Positions 50,919 to 51,041 of a DNA stretch of 51,041 nucleotides are shown piece after piece; the stretch's first letter is position 1, and each line of letters starts with the position of its first letter. The translations under genes were made by a program, and so were the position numbers. Below the pieces are notes generated by a model, which ran no database searches, was not told where the DNA came from, and saw only the letters and a list, made by a program, of their open reading frames with translations. The stretch lies in the NCBI GenBank assembly GCA_002255575.1, contig NCAT01000024.1:1-51041 (forward strand). The letters run 5' to 3'. The stretch comes from Acidocella sp. 20-57-95 (GTDB lineage: Bacteria > Pseudomonadota > Alphaproteobacteria > Acetobacterales > Acetobacteraceae).

Positions 50919-51041
50919 CGTGTTGTCCATCCGCTGAAGCACAACCTTCAAAGGCAAGCGTTCGGGTTCCGGCGCGCAGCAGCGTGGCTTGGTTCCGGCC
51001 CATTTGATGATCTCTGGGTTTCTCCAGGCCAGATAATATTT
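50886..51041 (-). CDS. Possible 3' end of a minus-strand gene cut by the window edge
   Basis: A minus-strand frame stays open from the window end to a TAA at 50886-50888. It reads YYLAWRNPEIIKWAG near the edge, which looks protein-like and recalls C-terminal parts of some family 2 glycosyltransferases, but 51 residues are too few to place. It overlaps the second methyltransferase by 33 bases, tail to tail. Confidence 0.3.
   Translation of the reverse strand, partial: KYYLAWRNPEIIKWAGTKPRCCAPEPERLPLKVVLQRMDNTLANTCNKARQ

Noticed and set aside
1..51041. CRISPR arrays, tRNA or rRNA genes, intact insertion sequences, prophage genes
   Set aside because: I looked for regularly spaced repeats, cloverleaf-like or rRNA stretches, and transposase or integrase motifs, and found none I could support.

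Overview
The window looks like chromosome of an alphaproteobacterium, most like the acetic-acid-bacterium group (Acetobacteraceae). Supporting signs are a complete Entner-Doudoroff block with no phosphofructokinase in view, a tripartite tricarboxylate transporter, an aryl-polyene type cluster, and moderately high G+C. This placement is an inference from gene content and style; no rRNA or other marker gene is present. I saw no tRNA, rRNA, CRISPR array, intact insertion sequence or prophage.

Region 1 (1-5799) is the end of an aryl-polyene type II fatty-acid/polyketide cluster: ketosynthase (cut by the window edge), chain-length factor, hotdog dehydratase and ketoreductase on the plus strand; a family 2 glycosyltransferase and a halogenase-like flavoprotein on the minus strand; and a divergent UbiE-type methyltransferase.

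Region 2 (5970-17930) opens with a small lipoprotein. It continues with an uncharacterised catabolic cluster: quinone oxidoreductase, SDR, FAD flavoprotein, luciferase-like oxidoreductase, a divergent enolase-superfamily cycloisomerase, a TctC-TctB-TctA importer, a Crp/Fnr-type regulator, an amidohydrolase and a Rieske ferredoxin. The substrate is probably an imported organic acid, but the sequence does not say which.

Region 3 (18046-22966) is a set of envelope and stress genes: DJ-1/PfpI protein, DUF347-repeat membrane protein, PepSY protein, a two-component system, and two small divergent surface proteins rich in Tyr, one also rich in Pro, with acidic tails.

Region 4 (23263-44330) is the most coherent system and reads as one pathway from an external sugar, most likely sucrose, to pyruvate and oxaloacetate. 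It has a LacI-type regulator, a TonB-dependent receptor, its own TonB-ExbB-ExbD-ExbD set with a repeat protein, glucokinase, a GPH/SUC-type MFS transporter, a GH68 beta-fructosyl enzyme without a visible signal peptide, fructokinase, then zwf, pgl, edd, eda, pgi and ppc in tightly coupled order. The same 14-bp perfect palindrome TGCAATCGATTGCA stands before the receptor gene and between glucokinase and the transporter. It is a convincing candidate operator for the LacI protein.

Region 5 (44506-51041) is a surface-glycan island: a membrane glycosyltransferase broken by a frameshift, a GtrB-like glycosyltransferase, an AsnB-type amidotransferase, a GtrA-like flippase and two methyltransferases. 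Strand composition and codon endings change where this region starts: plus-strand genes go from G/T-ending to C-ending codons. This suggests an inversion, an acquired segment or a replichore effect.
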